From Aegilops tauschii subsp. strangulata (lineage: Eukaryota; Streptophyta; Magnoliopsida; Poales; Poaceae), in assembly GCF_002575655.3 (NCBI RefSeq), contig NC_053037.3:318831294-318895293 (forward strand): a stretch of 64,000 nt of DNA, written 5' to 3'. The position numbers were made by a program, and so were the translations under genes. Shown one piece after another: positions 32,801 to 43,813 of the stretch. The notes beneath the pieces are model-generated. The model did no database searches. It saw only the letters and a list, made by a program, of their open reading frames with translations, and was not told where the DNA came from. How positions within the stretch are numbered: the first letter of the stretch is position 1; each line of letters starts with the position of its first letter.

Positions 32801-34420
32801 CCCTCCTCCCCGAGCACGAGGTCCATCCCCCGTGAGGCGTCCTGGCGTTCCTCGTCGAACGCCAAGACCCATGGGGAGCGATGTTTGACCTCATGAGGGA
32901 GGACCGCCTCAGCCCCGTAGACGAGGAAGAACGAGGTCTCGCCGGTGGGCTTAGTCGCGGTGGTGCGGATGGACCACAGCACGGACTGAAGCTCATCGAT
33001 CCAACCCCTGCCGTAGTCCCCGAGTTTCTTCCTAAAGCTCCTCGCCTTGAGGTCCCTCAGAACCTCCGCATTGGCGCGTTCGGCTTGGTCGTTGCTCTGT
33101 GGGTGCGCCACCGAAGCGTAGCATATCTGTGTTCCAAGGTTAGCACAATATGTTTTGAAGAGGTTGCTCGTGAACAGAAAACCATTGTCAATGATGATAC
33201 GGTTGGGGACCCCAAAGCGGCTCATGAGGCCCTTGATCAACTTGACGGTCGAGCCAGGTGGGATGGTGTGCACGGCCTCGACCTCTGCCCACTTGGTGAA
33301 CTTGTCGGTGGCGACGTAGAGGTAGCAGTAGCTCCCGGCCGCTCGGGGAAACGGGCCCAGGATATCCAGCCCCCAGACCACGAATGGCCATGAGAGCAGG
33401 ATGGTCTAGAGGCCCTGAGCAGGCTGGTGGATCTGTTTGGCATGGAATTGACATGCCTCGCGGGATATTACCAGCTCAGTGGCGCCGTTGAGCGCCGTGG
33501 GCCAGTAGAAACCACTACAAAACGCCTTGCCCACGAGGGTGCACGACGAAGAGTGATTCCCACAATCCCCATTGTGGATGTTAGCCAGCAGATCGCGCCC
33601 CTGCTCCTTGGAGATGCAGTGCAGAGAGACGTCGTTTGGGCGATTTCAGTAGAGCTCGCCGTCCTGGATGCAGTACGCGGTGGCCTGGTGGGCCTCGTAT
33701 TTCGTGTGTTCCTCCTTCTCTGACAAGGTGCCTAGGAGCTGGTACGCCTTGAACTCCTCTATCCAGCACCCCTCCTGATGTTCAAGCGCGAGGAGCAGGC
33801 GAGCTCCGAAGGTCGGACCGCAGACCGGGGTGCCCGAGGTGGGTGCCATGGGTGGTTCCTCCCGGAGCAGTGTCTGTCCTGCAGCGGGGGGAGCCACCGA
33901 TGGCTTGAAGAGCTGCTCTTCGAAGACGCCAGGCTTATGGGGTTCACGCCGGGATGCCCTCTTGGCAATGTCATCCGCCTCCTTGTTCGTGTCGGGTGGT
34001 ACGTGCTGCAATTCCAAGCCCAAGAATTGTTTTTCAATTTTGCGTACCTCCTCTAGATATGCCTCCATGTGCTCATCCTTTGGCTTGTACTCCTTGTTGG
34101 AGAAGTTGATGAGGAGCTGAGACTCGCCCTTGATGGTGAGACGCCTGATCCCCAGAGCCGCCGCAGACTTGAGGCCGGCGATCAGGCCCTCGTATTCCGC
34201 AATGTTGTTCGAGACCTTGTCACCATGCTGGAAGCAGAGTTGCACGGCGTAGTAGAGCTTGTCTTGAGTAGGCGAGATGAGCACGGCTCCAGCCCCCGCA
34301 CCCTGTCATGCGAATGCACCGTCGAAGTACGTGACCCAGCCATTCGGTGCCTCATCGCTGGGCGTGAGGGAACGGTCATCACCCACCCCTCGGTCATGGG
34401 CGTCAGTCCATTCCACTTGT
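32801..34420 (-). pseudogene. Element D: Tat-lineage gypsy pol fragment (RNase H and integrase)
   Basis: One minus-strand frame from about 34420 down. RNase H has WVTYFDGAFA, VLISPTQDKLYY, NNIAEYEGLIAGL and KEADDIAKRA. A zinc region follows, then integrase with VWGLDILGPF, IIIDNGFLFTS and DQAERANAEVL. Stops at 34306-34308, 33646-33648 and 33406-33408 show it is dead. It is a different family from A and C. It breaks off at 32801 where B's LTR begins, mid-codon in a GEEG stretch, so D is the older host of B. The upstream end near 34420 fades without a recognisable boundary. Confidence 0.85.
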
Positions 34421-37400
34421 TTATTAAATTTGCTTGTGAAGTCTACAATTTCTCTTGAAAACGTAAGTGGTTTCACCAACAGCTGGAACCATGAGAATGA
34501 ACCACACATGATGGAGGAACATCCACTGCAATATGATTTGGTCTTCTCTCGATCACACGGCGAGACTATTTTAGGAATACAAACTTTAACTTAGGAAAAA
34601 TGATGCCCATTATATAATCGGACCAAAGCAATGAAGCACCTAGTGTTGGCCAATAAATAGTACAGTACTACTTTTGTGCAGTCCATGAAGTGACTATCCA
34701 ATCTTTCTGTGTATATTTTCAACTGGCACTACATGCAGTGACTATACTATTCTCTTGTGCAGTTCCACCAAAATTGAGGTCACTTTGTTTGTTTGCCAAA
34801 TAGCAACGGGCAGACATATGTCTGCACAAATATCAAGCAGCTAGTAAACATATACCGCACCTTGTATTTTCGGTTTAAACACGTCTCTTCTAGTCGTTTC
34901 CCCTTACCATGTGTCATGTTTTGCACTGGACAAATTGATACTATCATGTTTTGCCCTGGACAATTTCGTACTGAATTGAATTGCTGGTACAGAGCAGAAA
35001 TATAGCACCTATTCTTGAGCAGACCAACGATATCCATGTTCGCAGTGATGGAAGAGGTGAAATCGGTACAACCGAAATTGAGCATCCTATCATTGAATCA
35101 TCTCCTGCACCTCCAATGTAGGTCCACCCTGCCAATAAATTCACATGCAAACAACTAATATTACTATCTAATGACAGTACAAAAAGAGTAGCAAGATAGT
35201 AGCAAACCATGTACCTTCGTAATGAACAGCTCATAGTGCCACCAATTGGATATACCGGTTTGGAAGAAAACATGCTCATATTGTTGAACCATTTGGACTT
35301 TTTGTGCAGTTCCACTAAAATCAAGCATCCCTATTTGCACAGATATTGGAAGTGTGATTACTATAAAAGTGGCACTAGTTGAACCATAGACTCACAAATA
35401 TAAGCATTCCAATTTCTTAATGGGAAAAGGTAGCAAGACTGTTTCTAACCACCTTTTTGAAGGAATAAATAAGGCAACAACGGCTGATGTCAGGCAGGCA
35501 AACATAGTATTTTCTGAAAGATTGAGCCATTCATGACCTTTCCTCTTCTTTTAAGCATATTTTGTGCAGTTCAACTAAAATAAAATACCATCACCACCTT
35601 GACAATTCAGTGACATTGTACAAAAAGCAATGACTTACCATTACATCATGATGTCAGGTATGTGATCAACAGGCATTAGAGACAAACATGCAGACCTCCT
35701 CCGATAACACAACGAACATTAATTTTAACAAAGGTGTGACTAGCTTTACCGACATAATTTGAGTGAACTCTACAACCTTTTTTTCTTAATATAAGACATT
35801 TTCGCAGTTCAATTTAAAGTACACAAACGTCTAGTATTTAGAAAAATAGTTAGTAGTTTTCTTGAGCACATATCTGGGAAAGCTTGCCACACCTTATATA
35901 TATCCATACACTAATGCAACACCATTCGAATAGTACAAATATACACTAATCCAGTAGCTAGTGCAACAATAGAGTAGTTTTTTTATTACAGGGTACAGTA
36001 CAATGGTTTTACTAAACAGATTTCCATAAGCTAGCACTAGAAGATTTCTATAAGCATTAACTATACAAAATGTAAAGGTAACAAGTTTCGGCATTAGTAT
36101 ACTAGTTGTGCAACAGCTTTAAACCAAATACGAAAGTCTGAAGGTAACTAGCATTATTAACTAATGACAGTATAAAAATTTGCAAACCATGTACCTTCAA
36201 GGTAAATATCATTTCGAACTCGAGGGGACTTGAAAAATTGCTATCCCAATCTTGATAATCGATCAAACATAAAAACTTGATCAACTGAATCAAGAAAACA
36301 GCCGGAGGAGGAGGGGCCCACTCTTGACCTTTCCTCTTCTCTTCATAATTTTTTGTGCAGTTTAACCAAAATAAAATGACATCAGCGCCTTGGCATTTTA
36401 GTGACACTGTACACAAAAATTGACTTATCTCATGAAAGTGAGGTATGTAATCTATAAGCATTAACACTGCAAAAATCTGAAGGTAGTAACAAGTTTCATC
36501 GTTGGTATACTGGCTGTGCAACAACATTAGAATGCCTTAGCTAAAAAATCTTTAATACATCCACAATCAGCAGCTAAGCCTGAAATAATCCAGGGACATT
36601 AAATGGCATTGCTTAAATTTATTGGTGGCATTAGACAGAGCGCGGCATTAGTTAAATGTGGCATCACTTTAGCAGTAACATTGCTTGAATTTACTGCTGG
36701 CGTTATACTAACAGCAAAAAAGTGGCAATAAGAGCATGGGAGGCCCATTCGGACAGTGGGCGCACCAGTACGATGTACCTCCACAGACACATAGAGTGGT
36801 GAGGGAGGGATGGTTTCCCAAAGCAACAAGGCAGCATATGTGGATTACGTCCCATTTTTGTTCTCTTTAGCCACCTTTTTCCTATGTGAGGACGACAAAC
36901 CGATTGACCTGGTCATTTTCTATTGCGTTGTCATGCCTTTCTACCCTTTTTCAACCAAGAGACATGAGACTTGTTTCTTTGCTACTGATTTCCCCCTTTT
37001 CAACCTAGATGCGGGTTTCATGCCTAGTCTCTCCGATGGTACTTTCTCCCTTCCTTTCCTTATTCAACCTGGACATGGATTAGTCTGCATGAAGTAGGGT
37101 TTCCTTTAATAGTGCAAATTAAGGTTTTCGTTTGCGTGACTAGCAGAGCAGAGGATGGCCAATTGGGGAGATGGTGGAGTGGAAAAAGATCCACATGCAG
37201 CGACGTGGCAGATGGGGAAATAGAACAAGGGTATCGTTCGAAAAGAGGTAGCATACCTGAGGGTCGGCGGGAAGTGGCTGCGCTCGTGGTCGTCATCCTC
37301 CGCACACACTACGGCAGCAAGGTTGGGGACGGAGGCCATCCCGCGCGGGTGCTAGGTCTGAGAGGACGGCTTTGTCGTCAGTGCGTGACCTCGCTCGCCG

Positions 37401-37477
37401 ATGACGAGTGCGTCAACGCTGCATGTCTTTTTCTTCCCCGGCGGATCTGTGACCACCGGTGAGGAGGGAGAGAGAGG
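34421..37477. other. Unassigned region with diverged internal repeats
   Basis: No ORF here resembles a known protein. The motif TTTTGTGCAGTTCAACTAAAA or close variants recurs near 34754, 35301, 35571 and 36352. Longer blocks around 35160-35700 and 36150-36500 align to each other, including CTAATGACAGTA and AAACCATGTACCTTC. Near 37339-37263 the minus strand has ATG followed by about 25 sensible codons (MASVPNLAAVVCAEDDDH) and a GTATGC donor-like site, perhaps a broken first exon. It could be an eroded gene or an unclassified transposon. Confidence 0.4.
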
Positions 37478-37482
37478 GGCAC

Positions 37483-39053
37483 TGCTACTTCTTGAGCTTG
37501 CGTTGGTTTTTCCCTTGAAGAGGAAAGAGTGATGTAGCAAAGTAGAGATAAGTATTTCCCTCAGTTTGAGAACCAAGGTATCAATCCAGTAGGAGACAAT
37601 GCACAAATCACCAATACATGCACAATCAATCAAACAACTTGCACCCAATGCGATAAAGGGGTTGTCAATCCCTTCACGGTTATTTGCATAAGTGAGATCT
37701 GATAGAGATAGATAAACGGTAAAGTAAATATTTTTGGTATTTTTGGTTTATAGATCGGAAAGTAAAAGATTGCAAAATAGTAGATCGGAAACTAATATGA
37801 TGGAAAATAGAAACTTATATGATTGAAAATAGACCTGGGGGCCATAGGTTTCACTAGAGGCTTCTCTCAAGATAGCAAATAATACGGTGGGTGAACAAAT
37901 TACTGCCGAGCAATTGATAGAAAAGCGCAAAGTTATGACGATATCTAAGGCAATGGTCATGAATATAGGCATCACGTCCGTGTCAAGTAGACCGAACCGA
38001 TTCTACATCTACTACTATTACTCCACACATCGACCGACTCTTGCCTGCATCTAGAGTATTAAGTTCATGAAGAACAGAGTAACGCATTAAGTAAGATGAC
38101 ATGATGTAGAGGAATTAACTCATGCAATATGATGAAACCCCCATCTTTTTATCCTCGATGGCAACAATACAATACATGCCTTGCTGCCCCTACTGTCATT
38201 CAGAAAGGACACCACAAGATTGAACCCAAAGCTAAGCACTTCTCCCATTGCAAGAAAAACCAATCTAGTTGGCGAAACCAAAAACCGATAGTTCATAGAG
38301 AATTACAAAGGTATCAAATCATGCATAAAAGAATTCAGAGAAGATTCAAATAATATTCATAGATAAGTTGATCATAAATCCATAATTCATCGGATCTCGG
38401 AAAACACCGCAAAAGAAGATTACATCGGATAGATCTCCAAGGACATCGAGGAGAACATGGTATTGAGAATCAAAGACAGAGAAGAAGCCATCTAGCTACT
38501 AGCTATGGACCCGTAGGTCTGTGGATGCTTCATCGGAAAGGCAATAGAGTTGATGTAGAAGCCCTCCGTGATCGAATCCCACTCCGACAGGGTGCCGGAA
38601 AAGGTCCCTAGATGGGATCTCACGGGTACAAAAGATTACGGCGGTGGAAAAGTCTTTTCATGGATGCCTCTGGTGCTTTGGGGATATTTGGGAATATATA
38701 GGTGAAATAATTAGGCCAGGAGGGTCACGGAGGGGGGGCACAAGGGTGGGGGCGCACCCTCTGTCCTTGTAGCTGCCTCGTGGCTCCTCCGACTTCCTCT
38801 CCAAGTCTCCTGGTTGTCTTCTGGTCCAAAAAAATCATCGCGAAGGTTTCATTCCGTTTGGACTCCGTTTGGTATTCCTTTTCTACAAAACTCAAATACA
38901 AGGAAAAAAACAGAAACTGGCACTGGGCTCTCGGTTAATAGGTTAGTCCCAAAAATAATATAAAATAGCATGTTAATGCATATAAAACAACAAAAACAGA
39001 TAATATAATAGCATGGAACAATAAAAAATTATAGATATGTTGGAGACGTATCA
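37483..39053 (-). repeat. Solo LTR F, Sabrina-related Athila family, reverse orientation
   Basis: A 1571-bp LTR displayed as TGCTACTTCTTGAGC ... GAGACGTATCA, flanked by the 5-bp duplication GGCAC (37478-37482 and 39054-39058). It is homologous in reverse to the LTRs of element E but clearly diverged. No internal sequence is present, so it arose by recombination between the two LTRs of a once complete element. Confidence 0.9.
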
Positions 39054-39058
39054 GGCAC

Positions 39059-39565
39059 CGCCGTCTTTTTTAGATCTGGAGAGAGGGTGATATTGTGAGA
39101 AGCAAGTGGGCAGCCCTTAGCAAGCAAGCGCTGAAGCTCCAGCCTATATATCTTTTTTGATACTAGTACTAGAGGTGGAGTAGTGGTAGACTAGTTTATA
39201 TTTTCTCTGCATACAGTACCAGTTAGTCATGCTTCAAAACTGAACGGCACGCAATTAAGAAAATAAAGTCAAGAAATAATGCGGCACCTCAGGCCAACGC
39301 GGCCAGATCTCATTTTGCACGAGAAATGACACACCATGTTTCATTGACATGTGGTCCCATTCCAACATGTCAGTGAGACGATGGCGAGTCCTTTTGTACA
39401 ATTTCTGAACGGACGTCTATGTAGGACGGGGCGCCTCTTGCTATACCGTGGCAACCGTCCACCACCTCTTCGCCTTTCCCTCTCGATTTGGAACTGCTGT
39501 CGCACGCTCTCCCTCCCTCCATTTTCCTTCACCCTTCCTTATGCCATTGTTCGGTCGTCTTCTCC
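39059..39565. other. Sequence between solo LTR and F-box-like pseudogene
   Basis: About 500 bp with no recognised repeat. It would be the promoter and 5'UTR region of the pseudogene that starts at 39566. No convincing TATA box is placed close to the start codon. Confidence 0.4.
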
Positions 39566-39954
39566 ATGGAGGGAACAGGCCGGAAACGACCCCGTTATTC
39601 TTGCCCCAATCTGAAAGATGACGTGGTGGAGCAACTCATTGATCGGTGCGACGTCATCGCCTCGGCTAGCATGGAAGGTTTGTTCAAGACCATTCTCTAC
39701 TCAACAAATAACATCATTACAAAGAACCCAAGGGTTTAGGAGTGGTTTGATCTCCCCTATCTTCTTCATCGTGACCCTGCTCGCTAGTGCGGGGACGACG
39801 GAAGCATCGCCTTGTGGAAGTTGATGCCGCTTGATAATGATACGTGTGATGTTAAGATGCCATCGCTTAAGGGTAAGGCTGTGGCAGGTGCAAATGGAGA
39901 TTGGGTTGTTTATATTGGGTACAACTACGAGTGGGAACTTGTGAATGTGTACAC
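39566..39954 (+). pseudogene. F-box/DUF295-like pseudogene, 5' part
   Basis: From ATG 39566 (MEGTGRKRPRYSCPNLKDD) the frame gives a plant-like protein with VVEQLIDRCDV and, after two stops (TAG 39737-39739 and another near 39788), GDWVVYIGYNYEWELVNVYT. The last part is the start of the beta-propeller-like DUF295 segment. It is cut at 39954 by element E and continues at 48184. The assignment rests on pattern resemblance to grass F-box/DUF295 proteins; the F-box itself is weak. Confidence 0.6.
39950..39954. other. Left target-site duplication of element E (TACAC)
   Basis: TACAC here is repeated at 48179-48183, immediately outside the two LTRs. Confidence 0.95.
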
Positions 39955-41510
39955 TGATACGTCTCCAACGTATCTATAATTTTTGATTGCTCCATGCTAT
40001 ATTATCTACTGTTTTGGACATTATTGGGCTTTATTATTCACTTTTATATTATTTTTGGGACTAACCTATTAACTGGAGGCCCAGCCCAGAATTGTTGTTT
40101 TTTGCCTATTTCAGAGTTTCGCAGAAAAGGAACATCAAATGGAGTCCAAACGGAATGAAACCTTCGGGAACGTGATTTCTAGGAAGATTATGATCCCGGA
40201 GACTTGGACCCTACGTCAAGAAACAAAGGAGGAGGCCACGAGGTAGGGGGCGCGCCCTCCACCCTCGTGGGCCCCCTGTTGCTCCACCGACGTACTCCTT
40301 CCTCCTATATATACCTACGTACCCCCAAACGATCAGATACGGACCCAAAAACCTAATTCCACCGCCGCAACCTTCTGTACCCACGAGATCCCATCTTGGG
40401 GCCTGTTCTGGAGCTCCGCCGGAGGGGGCATCCATCACGGAGGGCTTCTACATCAACACCATAGCCTCTCCGATGAAGTGTGAGTAGTTTACTTCAGACC
40501 TTCGGGTCCATAGTTAGTAGCTAGATGGCTTCTTCTCTCTTTTTGGATCTCAATACAATGTTCACCCCCTCTCTCATGGAGATCTATTCGATGTAATCTT
40601 CATTTTGCGGTGTGTTTGTTGAGACCGATGAATTGTGGGTTTATGATCAAGATTATCTATGAACAATATTTGAATCTTCTCTGAATTCCTTTATGTATGA
40701 TTGGTTATCTTAGCAAGTCTCTTTGAATTATCAGTTTGGTTTGGCCTACTAGATTGATCTTTCTTGCAATGGGAGAAGTGCTTAGCTTTGGGTTCAATCT
40801 TGTGGTGTCCTTTCCCAGTGATAGTAGGGGCAACAAGGCACATATTGTATTGTTGCCATCGAGGATAACAAGATGGTTTTTTTTATCATATTGCATGAAT
40901 TTATTCCTCTACATCATGTCATCTTGCTTAAGGCGTTACTCTGTTTTCATGAACTTAATACTCTAGATGCATGCTGGATAGCGGTCGATGAGTGGAGTAA
41001 TAGTAGTAGATGCAGGCAGGAGTCGGTCTAGTTGTCTCGGACGTGATGCCTATATACATGATCATACCTAGATATTCTCATAACTATGCTCAATTCTGTC
41101 AATTGCTCAACAGTAATGCGTTCACCTGCCGTAAAATACTTATGCTCTTGAGAGAAGCCACTAGTGAAACCTATGGCCCCCGGGTCTATCTTCATCATAT
41201 TAATCTTCCAACACTTAGTTATTTCCTTTGCTTTTATTTTCCTTTTCATCTTTATCACAAAAATACCAAAAATATTATCCTATTATATCTATCAGATCTC
41301 ACTCTCGTAAGTGACTGTGAAGGGATTGACAACCCCTTATCGCGTTGGTTGCGAGGATTTATTTGTATTGTGCAGGTACGAGGGATTCGCGCGTAGCCTC
41401 CTACTGGATTGATACCATGGTTCTCAAAAACTGAGGGAAATACTTACGCTACTTTGCTGCATCACCCTTTCCTCTTTAAGGGAAACCAACGCAGTGCTCA
41501 AGAGGTAGCA
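39955..41510 (+). repeat. 5' LTR of element E (1556 bp)
   Basis: Starts TGATACGTCTCCAACG and ends AAGAGGTAGCA. TATATATACC near 40307-40316 is a likely TATA region. Compared with the 3' LTR it has scattered substitutions and small indels, for example a shorter CCACC-rich stretch near 40250. Confidence 0.93.
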
Positions 41511-41521
41511 AGAAGGATTTC

Positions 41522-41539
41522 TGGCGCCGTTGCCGGGGA
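41522..41539 (+). other. Primer binding site of element E (tRNA-Asp type)
   Basis: TGGCGCCGTTGCCGGGGA, 11 nt inside the LTR, matches the primer site typical of Athila elements, complementary to the 3' end of tRNA-Asp. Confidence 0.88.
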
Positions 41540-41731
41540 GGTCTACGCAAAAGTCAACATACCAAGTACCCACCACAATCCCTTATCTCCCGCATTACAT
41601 TATTTGCCATTTGCCTCTCGTTTTCCTCTCCCCCACTTCACCCTTACCGTTTTATTCGCCCTCTCTTTTCCGTTCGCCTCTTTTTCGCTTGCTTTTTGTT
41701 TGCTCGTGTGTTGGATTGCTTGCTTGTCACG

Positions 41732-43813
41732 ATGGCTCAAGATAATACCAAATTGTGTGACTTTACCAATACCAACAATAATGATTTCCTTAGCACTCCG
41801 ATTGCTCCTCTTACCAATACTGAATCTTGCGAAATCAATGATGCTTTGTTGAATCTTGTCATGAAAGATCAATTCGCCGGCCTTCCTAGTGAAGATGCCG
41901 CTACTCATCTAAATAGCTTCGTTGATTTGTGTGATATGCAAAAGAAGAAAGATGTTGATAATGATATTGTTAAACTGAAGCTATTTCCTTTTTCGCTTAG
42001 AGATCGTGCTAAAGCTTGGTTTTCGTCTTTGCCTAAAAATAGTATTGATTCTTGGAACAAGTGCAAAGATGCCTTTATCTCTAAGTATTTTCCTCCCGTT
42101 AAGATCATCACTCTTAGAAACGATATTATGAATTTTAAGCAACTTGATCATGAACATGTTGCACAAGCTTGGGAGAGGATGAAATTAATGATACGTAATT
42201 GCCCCACTCATGGTTTGAATTTGTGGATGATTATACAAAAAATTTATGCCGGATTGAATTTTGCTTCTAGAAATCTTTTAGATTCGGCCGCGGGAGGCAC
42301 TTTTATGGAAATCACTTTTGGAGAAGCTACTAACCTCCTAGATAATATTATGGTTAATTATTCTCAATGGCACACTGAAAGATCTACTAATAAAAAAGTG
42401 TATGTGATAGAAGAAATTAATGTTTTGAGTGGAAAGATGGATGAACTTATGAAATTATTTGCTAGTAAGAGTGTTTCTTCTGATCCTAATGATATGCCCT
42501 TGTCTACTTTGATTGAGAATAATAATGAATCTATGGATGTGAATTTTGTTGGTAGGAATAATTTTGGTAACAACGCGTATAGAGGAAACTTTAATCCTAG
42601 GCCTTATCCTAGTAATTCCTCTAATAATTATGGTAATTCCTACAACAACTCTTATGGAAATTTTAATAAGATGCCCTCTGAATTTGAGACTAGTGTTAAA
42701 GAGTTTATGAATTCACAAAAGAATTTCAATGCTTTGCTTGAGGAAAAATTGCTTAAAGTTGATGAATTGGCTAGGAACGTTGATAGAATTTCTCTTGATG
42801 TTGATTCTTTAAGGCTTAGATCTATTCCTCCTAAGCATGATATCAATGAGTCTCTCAAAGCCATGAGAATTTCCATTAATGAGTGCAAAGAAAGAACCGC
42901 TAGGATGCGTGCTAAGAAAGATTGCTTTATGAAAGCATGTTCTTCAAATTTCTATGAAAATAAAGATGAAGATCTAAAAGTTATTGATGTGTCCCCTATT
43001 AAATCTTTGCTTTGCAATATGAATCTTGATAATGATGGGACTGAATATGATCCACCTTTACCTAGAAGGCGTTCCAAAAATTCGGAGTTTTTAGATCTTG
43101 ATGCTAAAATTGATAAAAGTGGGATTGAAGAGATCAAAACCCTAGATGTTGCTAAACCCACTATTTTGGATTTCAAGGAATTTAATTATGAAAATTGCTC
43201 TTTGATTGACTGTATTTCCTTGTTGCAATCCGTGCTAAATTCTCCCCATGCTTATAGTCAAAATAAAGCGTTTACTAAACATATCGTTGATACCTTAATG
43301 CAATCTTATGAAGAAAAGCTTGAGTTGGAAGTTTCTATCCCTAGAAAACTTTATGATGAGTGGGAACCTACTATTAAAATTAAGATCAAGGATCATGAGT
43401 TCTATGCTCTATGTGATTTGGGTGCTAGTGTTTCCACTATTCCCAAAACTTTGTGCGATTTGCTAGATTTCCGTGATTTTGATGATTGCTCTCTAAACTT
43501 GCACCTTGTGGATTCCACCATTAAGAAACCTATGGGAAGAATTAATGATGTTCTTATTGTTGCAAATAGGAATTATGTGCCCGTAGATTTTATCGTTCTT
43601 GATATAGATTGCAATCCTTCATGTCCTATTATTCTTGGTAGACCTTTCCTTAGAACGATTGGTGCGATTATTGATATGAAGGAAGGGAATATTAGATTCC
43701 AATTTCCATTAAAGAAAGGCATGGAAACCTTCAATAGGAAGAAAATAAAATTACCATATGAATCTATCATGAGAGCCACTTATGGATTGCCTACCAAAGA
43801 TGGCAATACCTAA
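41732..43813 (+). CDS. Gag-protease polyprotein of element E
   Basis: An uninterrupted frame of 693 codons from ATG 41732 (MAQDNTKLCDF), chosen because the earlier in-frame ATG at 41696 lies in a low-complexity stretch. Residues about 60-250 form the Gag capsid-like core (LKLFPFSLRDRAKAWFSSLP, WNKCKDAFISKYFPP). An Asn/Tyr-rich linker follows, and a retroviral-type protease lies in the last 200 residues (YALCDLGASVSTIPKTL and CPIILGRPFLRTIGAI). Gag would form particles and the protease would mature them. The ORF has no stop although the element has lost RT and integrase, which fits either recent insertion or selection on Gag for packaging in trans. Confidence 0.9.
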   Translation: MAQDNTKLCDFTNTNNNDFLSTPIAPLTNTESCEINDALLNLVMKDQFAGLPSEDAATHLNSFVDLCDMQKKKDVDNDIVKLKLFPFSLRDRAKAWFSSLPKNSIDSWNKCKDAFISKYFPPVKIITLRNDIMNFKQLDHEHVAQAWERMKLMIRNCPTHGLNLWMIIQKIYAGLNFASRNLLDSAAGGTFMEITFGEATNLLDNIMVNYSQWHTERSTNKKVYVIEEINVLSGKMDELMKLFASKSVSSDPNDMPLSTLIENNNESMDVNFVGRNNFGNNAYRGNFNPRPYPSNSSNNYGNSYNNSYGNFNKMPSEFETSVKEFMNSQKNFNALLEEKLLKVDELARNVDRISLDVDSLRLRSIPPKHDINESLKAMRISINECKERTARMRAKKDCFMKACSSNFYENKDEDLKVIDVSPIKSLLCNMNLDNDGTEYDPPLPRRRSKNSEFLDLDAKIDKSGIEEIKTLDVAKPTILDFKEFNYENCSLIDCISLLQSVLNSPHAYSQNKAFTKHIVDTLMQSYEEKLELEVSIPRKLYDEWEPTIKIKIKDHEFYALCDLGASVSTIPKTLCDLLDFRDFDDCSLNLHLVDSTIKKPMGRINDVLIVANRNYVPVDFIVLDIDCNPSCPIILGRPFLRTIGAIIDMKEGNIRFQFPLKKGMETFNRKKIKLPYESIMRATYGLPTKDGNT

